Assembly: GCA_020350905.1 (NCBI GenBank) | Contig: CP070843.1 | Location: 519,765 to 528,124 of the forward strand | Direction of reading: 5' to 3' | DNA: 8,360 nt | Origin: Deltaproteobacteria bacterium | GTDB lineage: Bacteria > Desulfobacterota > Syntrophobacteria > BM002 | In this document: piece after piece, positions 6,427 to 8,360 of the stretch | Layout of the letters: each line of letters opens with the position of its first letter | How positions within the stretch are numbered: position 1 is the stretch's first letter | Program-made: the position numbers and the translations under genes | The notes under the pieces: model-generated | Told to the model about the DNA's origin: nothing | Seen by the model: only the letters and a program-made list of their open reading frames with translations | Databases searched by the model: none

Positions 6427-7889
6427 AGTTCTTGATCTCCGCTGCCAGCGTCTCTTTCGAGCGGTAGACTGATAGTAAAGGCACTACCCTCTTCCATCTT
6501 GCTCGTCACTGATAAGGTGCCACCGTGACGATCAACAATTCCATGAGCCACGGAAAGGCCCAGACCAGTGCCATAGCCCGCTTCCTTTGTGGAAAAGAAC
6601 GGATCGAAAATGTGGGGCAGGTCTTCAGGAGGTATGCCGGAGCCGTTATCCTGAACAGTGATTGCAATTTTATTCACGGCACTGTCTTCTTGGGCGGTGA
6701 TGGTGATGAGCCCCCTGCCGTCGGGCATGGCCTGGGCCGCGTTCCACAAGAGATTGAGAATCACTTCCTGGAGCTTTTGAGCATCTGCATAGATATCTAG
6801 CTCCTCCGGAATGTCAGTGGTGATCTCCACTCCTGCCGGTAACTGGCTGGAGACCAGCCAAGTGGTCCGGTTGGCCAGGTCTTGCAGATTGACCCGGTCA
6901 AGCTCGAATTCGTGCTCACGAGAGAAATCCAGCAGTCCCTTGACGATGTCACGAGACCTGTCCACCTCCTGGTCAATGTTGGTGAGGAGTTTCTTGACAT
7001 GCTTTCTGTCACCGTCGTCGATTTCTTCCAAGAGAATCTGGCAGGAGGTAGAGATGTTGTTAAGGGGGTTATTAAGCTGGTGGGCGATTCCCGAGGTAAG
7101 AATTCCCAAGGAGGACAGCTTTTGCGCCTGTGCCAGCTGATCCTGGCGGCTCTCGAGCTCGGTGATCATTGTGTTAAAAGCCTCCACCACTGCTTGGGTC
7201 TCATCATATGTCTGAACAACGGGTAGGGGCTTAAAATTACCCCTGGCAATTCTCTGGGTGGTTTTCTCGATGACTGTAAGTGGTCGTACAATTTTGCGGG
7301 TGATCAGCAAGGCGAGAAAAAGGCTCATGACAAAAAGTACAATAATCGTGGAAAAGAGCATCGTCTTGAGGGATGAGACGATCTCTTGAATTTTAGAGTA
7401 CTCCTGGGTGGACAAATTGAGGGAGAGATCGACGAGATTATTACCCGTCTTATTAAGTCGGGCCTCTATCACTTTCTTCCTCTGCAAAGCCGAGGTCGAC
7501 CCTTCCCCCTCAGTAGCTAGAACCTTCAAGTGTTGCTCATGATGTGCAAATTCCTGCTCGAGTTGGGCCAACTGCCCGGCACCTTTCGGGCCCATTAGAT
7601 CCTGCTGAATACGACCAAAGACCTCTTGTGCCCTCTGCAAATACAAACGTCCCTCTTGGTAATCCTTCTGTTTCCCGTTGAGGAGGAAGCTTTTCTCATA
7701 GCGCCTTGCTTCCATAATGAAATAATGCAGATTATGGGTAATTTCTCCCAACTGCAGTTTCCGATCAAGTCTAACAAGGTCGCGGTAGGCCAGCATGCCA
7801 ATGAGCAGAACGGCGGCGACGCACAGGGTGAAAACCACCATGACCTTTTGTCGAATGGAAAGCTGAATCTTTGAGAAGTCTCTTTGCAT
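6423..7889 (-). CDS. Membrane sensor histidine kinase (HAMP, HisKA, HATPase)
   Basis: A 488-residue inner-membrane kinase. It has a basic N-terminus (1-16), a first span (about 17-34), and a mostly helical periplasmic sensor (about 35-176). A second span (about 177-197) is followed by HAMP (about 198-250), then HisKA with GIAHQLNNPL (267-276; phospho-histidine H270), then the ATPase domain: N-box N379/N383, G1 DNGSGI (414-419), F-box FDPFFSTK (428-435), G2 GTGLGLS (440-446). The sensor contains ARRYEKSFLLNG (61-72), resembling the R-R-x-E-K-x-F-L signature of four-helix-bundle/HBM-like ligand domains; at about 140 residues it is about half the size of a full HBM. The ligand is unknown. The ATG at 7889 has no clear Shine-Dalgarno site, and an in-frame TAA two codons upstream fixes this as the earliest start. 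It is first gene of a two-gene operon with the NtrC-like regulator, its evident partner. Confidence 0.93.
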   Translation of the reverse strand: MQRDFSKIQLSIRQKVMVVFTLCVAAVLLIGMLAYRDLVRLDRKLQLGEITHNLHYFIMEARRYEKSFLLNGKQKDYQEGRLYLQRAQEVFGRIQQDLMGPKGAGQLAQLEQEFAHHEQHLKVLATEGEGSTSALQRKKVIEARLNKTGNNLVDLSLNLSTQEYSKIQEIVSSLKTMLFSTIIVLFVMSLFLALLITRKIVRPLTVIEKTTQRIARGNFKPLPVVQTYDETQAVVEAFNTMITELESRQDQLAQAQKLSSLGILTSGIAHQLNNPLNNISTSCQILLEEIDDGDRKHVKKLLTNIDQEVDRSRDIVKGLLDFSREHEFELDRVNLQDLANRTTWLVSSQLPAGVEITTDIPEELDIYADAQKLQEVILNLLWNAAQAMPDGRGLITITAQEDSAVNKIAITVQDNGSGIPPEDLPHIFDPFFSTKEAGYGTGLGLSVAHGIVDRHGGTLSVTSKMEEGSAFTISLPLERDAGSGDQEL

Positions 7890-8003
7890 GATGATTTATT
7901 TAGATTTGAACGGCGGTCGAACACGGTGCTGGCAGCCTGTAACTCCCGTTCACTATGTACATACTTCCGAAATATAGCCCATCAACATCTTAAACGCTAT
8001 TAT

Positions 8004-8032
8004 CTAATAAACCAAGTTTTGCACCCTGTCAA
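8004..8032 (-). promoter_or_regulatory. Sigma70-type promoter for the kinase-regulator operon
   Basis: Read leftward, a perfect -35 TTGACA (complement of 8027-8032) is followed after exactly 17 bp by TATTAG (complement of 8004-8009), four of six bases of TATAAT. Predicted start of transcription is near 7997, giving a leader of about 108 nt before the kinase start at 7889. This implies housekeeping expression of a sigma54 activator system, which is the usual arrangement. Confidence 0.55.
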
Positions 8033-8109
8033 ATGGGGGACTGGTTTCATTTGGTGGGATCTCTCTAGGTAGAGGTGGGGTGTTACTGGTAATTCTTGAT
8101 GAGTTATAT

Positions 8110-8127
8110 CCAATCCTATCGGATTGG
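8110..8127. repeat. Perfect inverted repeat CCAATCC-TATC-GGATTGG
   Basis: A 7-bp perfect stem with a 4-nt loop, about 80 bp upstream of the kinase -35 box. No U-run follows on either strand, so it is not a standard terminator. It lies where an upstream activator site for the kinase operon could be, but nothing ties it to a specific regulator. Confidence 0.35.
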
Positions 8128-8360
8128 TGGGTTTAGTGTAGATTGGGTCACCAGAGACGGATTGACTGGGCTCAACGTTGGCGCAAAATATTGCAATAGG
8201 TATGTGGGATCGCAATCCTCAAAATGCTGAGGTAGATCCTTCCCGTGGGAGACTAAGTATCAGCTTGCCAACATCTTGAGTTCTCAATGGGTTAAGATAT
8301 GATAAGCAACTAGTGTGCTTGCCAAAGATCGCTGAGACTTTCCTAGTTGATGTGGAGAGA

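Larger units (their letters stand above)
7890..8360. other. Right-flank non-coding region, kinase leader and promoter
   Basis: These 471 bp hold the leader and promoter of the kinase operon (8004-8032, minus strand), a perfect inverted repeat at 8110-8127 and a small one at 8217-8232. No protein or RNA gene is recognised. A minus-strand frame runs from the window edge to 8000 with one TGA at 8219-8221, but it resembles no family I know. On the plus strand stops are frequent in all frames. Confidence 0.5.

Noticed and set aside
8177..8196. TTGGCGCAAAATATTGCA as a sigma54 promoter
   Set aside because: It looks close to TGGCAC-N5-TTGC, but the GG to GC spacing is 11 rather than the strict 10.

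Overview
The window looks like chromosomal DNA from a Gram-negative anaerobe, most likely a member of the Desulfobacterota (former Deltaproteobacteria). I infer this from the type of content: a sigma54-dependent NtrC-family two-component pair, a SLC13-type permease carrying TrkA_C domains beside a universal-stress-like protein, and GC-moderate, tightly packed genes with good Shine-Dalgarno sites. No 16S or other taxonomic marker is present, so this is an inference only.

Layout. (1) 48-811, plus strand: a universal-stress-protein-like gene, then a 29-residue single-span membrane peptide with its own ribosome site. (2) 868-2682, minus strand, convergent with the first block: a 604-residue SLC13/DASS-family permease with two cytosolic TrkA_C (RCK_C) domains in its central loop. 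(3) 2683-3042: a divergent intergenic region with a good extended -10 promoter facing right, two perfect 10-bp palindromes (one touching the -10) and a GC-rich hairpin in the leader. (4) 3043-5040, plus strand: a 665-residue Lon-type AAA+ protease that lacks the usual N-terminal substrate-binding (LAN) domain. It carries a complete response-regulator receiver (REC) domain inserted inside the AAA+ module just ahead of Walker A. (5) 5059-7889, minus strand, tail-to-tail with the protease: an NtrC-family sigma54 activator (5059-6426) and a membrane histidine kinase (6423-7889). They overlap by ATGA and are read from a convincing sigma70-type promoter at 8004-8032. (6) The remaining right flank (about 8040-8360) has no gene I recognise, only short inverted repeats and a broken open frame.

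How it may work together. The REC domain inside Lon and the REC domain of the neighbouring NtrC-like regulator align without gaps at 59 of 114 identical residues. Both also lack the proline normally four residues after the phospho-aspartate. The simplest reading is that one domain was copied from the other, and that the single kinase (H270) phosphorylates both. One membrane signal would then drive two outputs: sigma54-dependent transcription and ATP-dependent proteolysis. This phospho-switchable Lon is the most unusual feature of the window. Its catalytic residues (Walker A K253, Walker B D314/E315, S572/K615) and REC residues (D120, D121, D164, T192, K214) are all present, so it appears intact. 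The shared-kinase model is inference from sequence and gene order.
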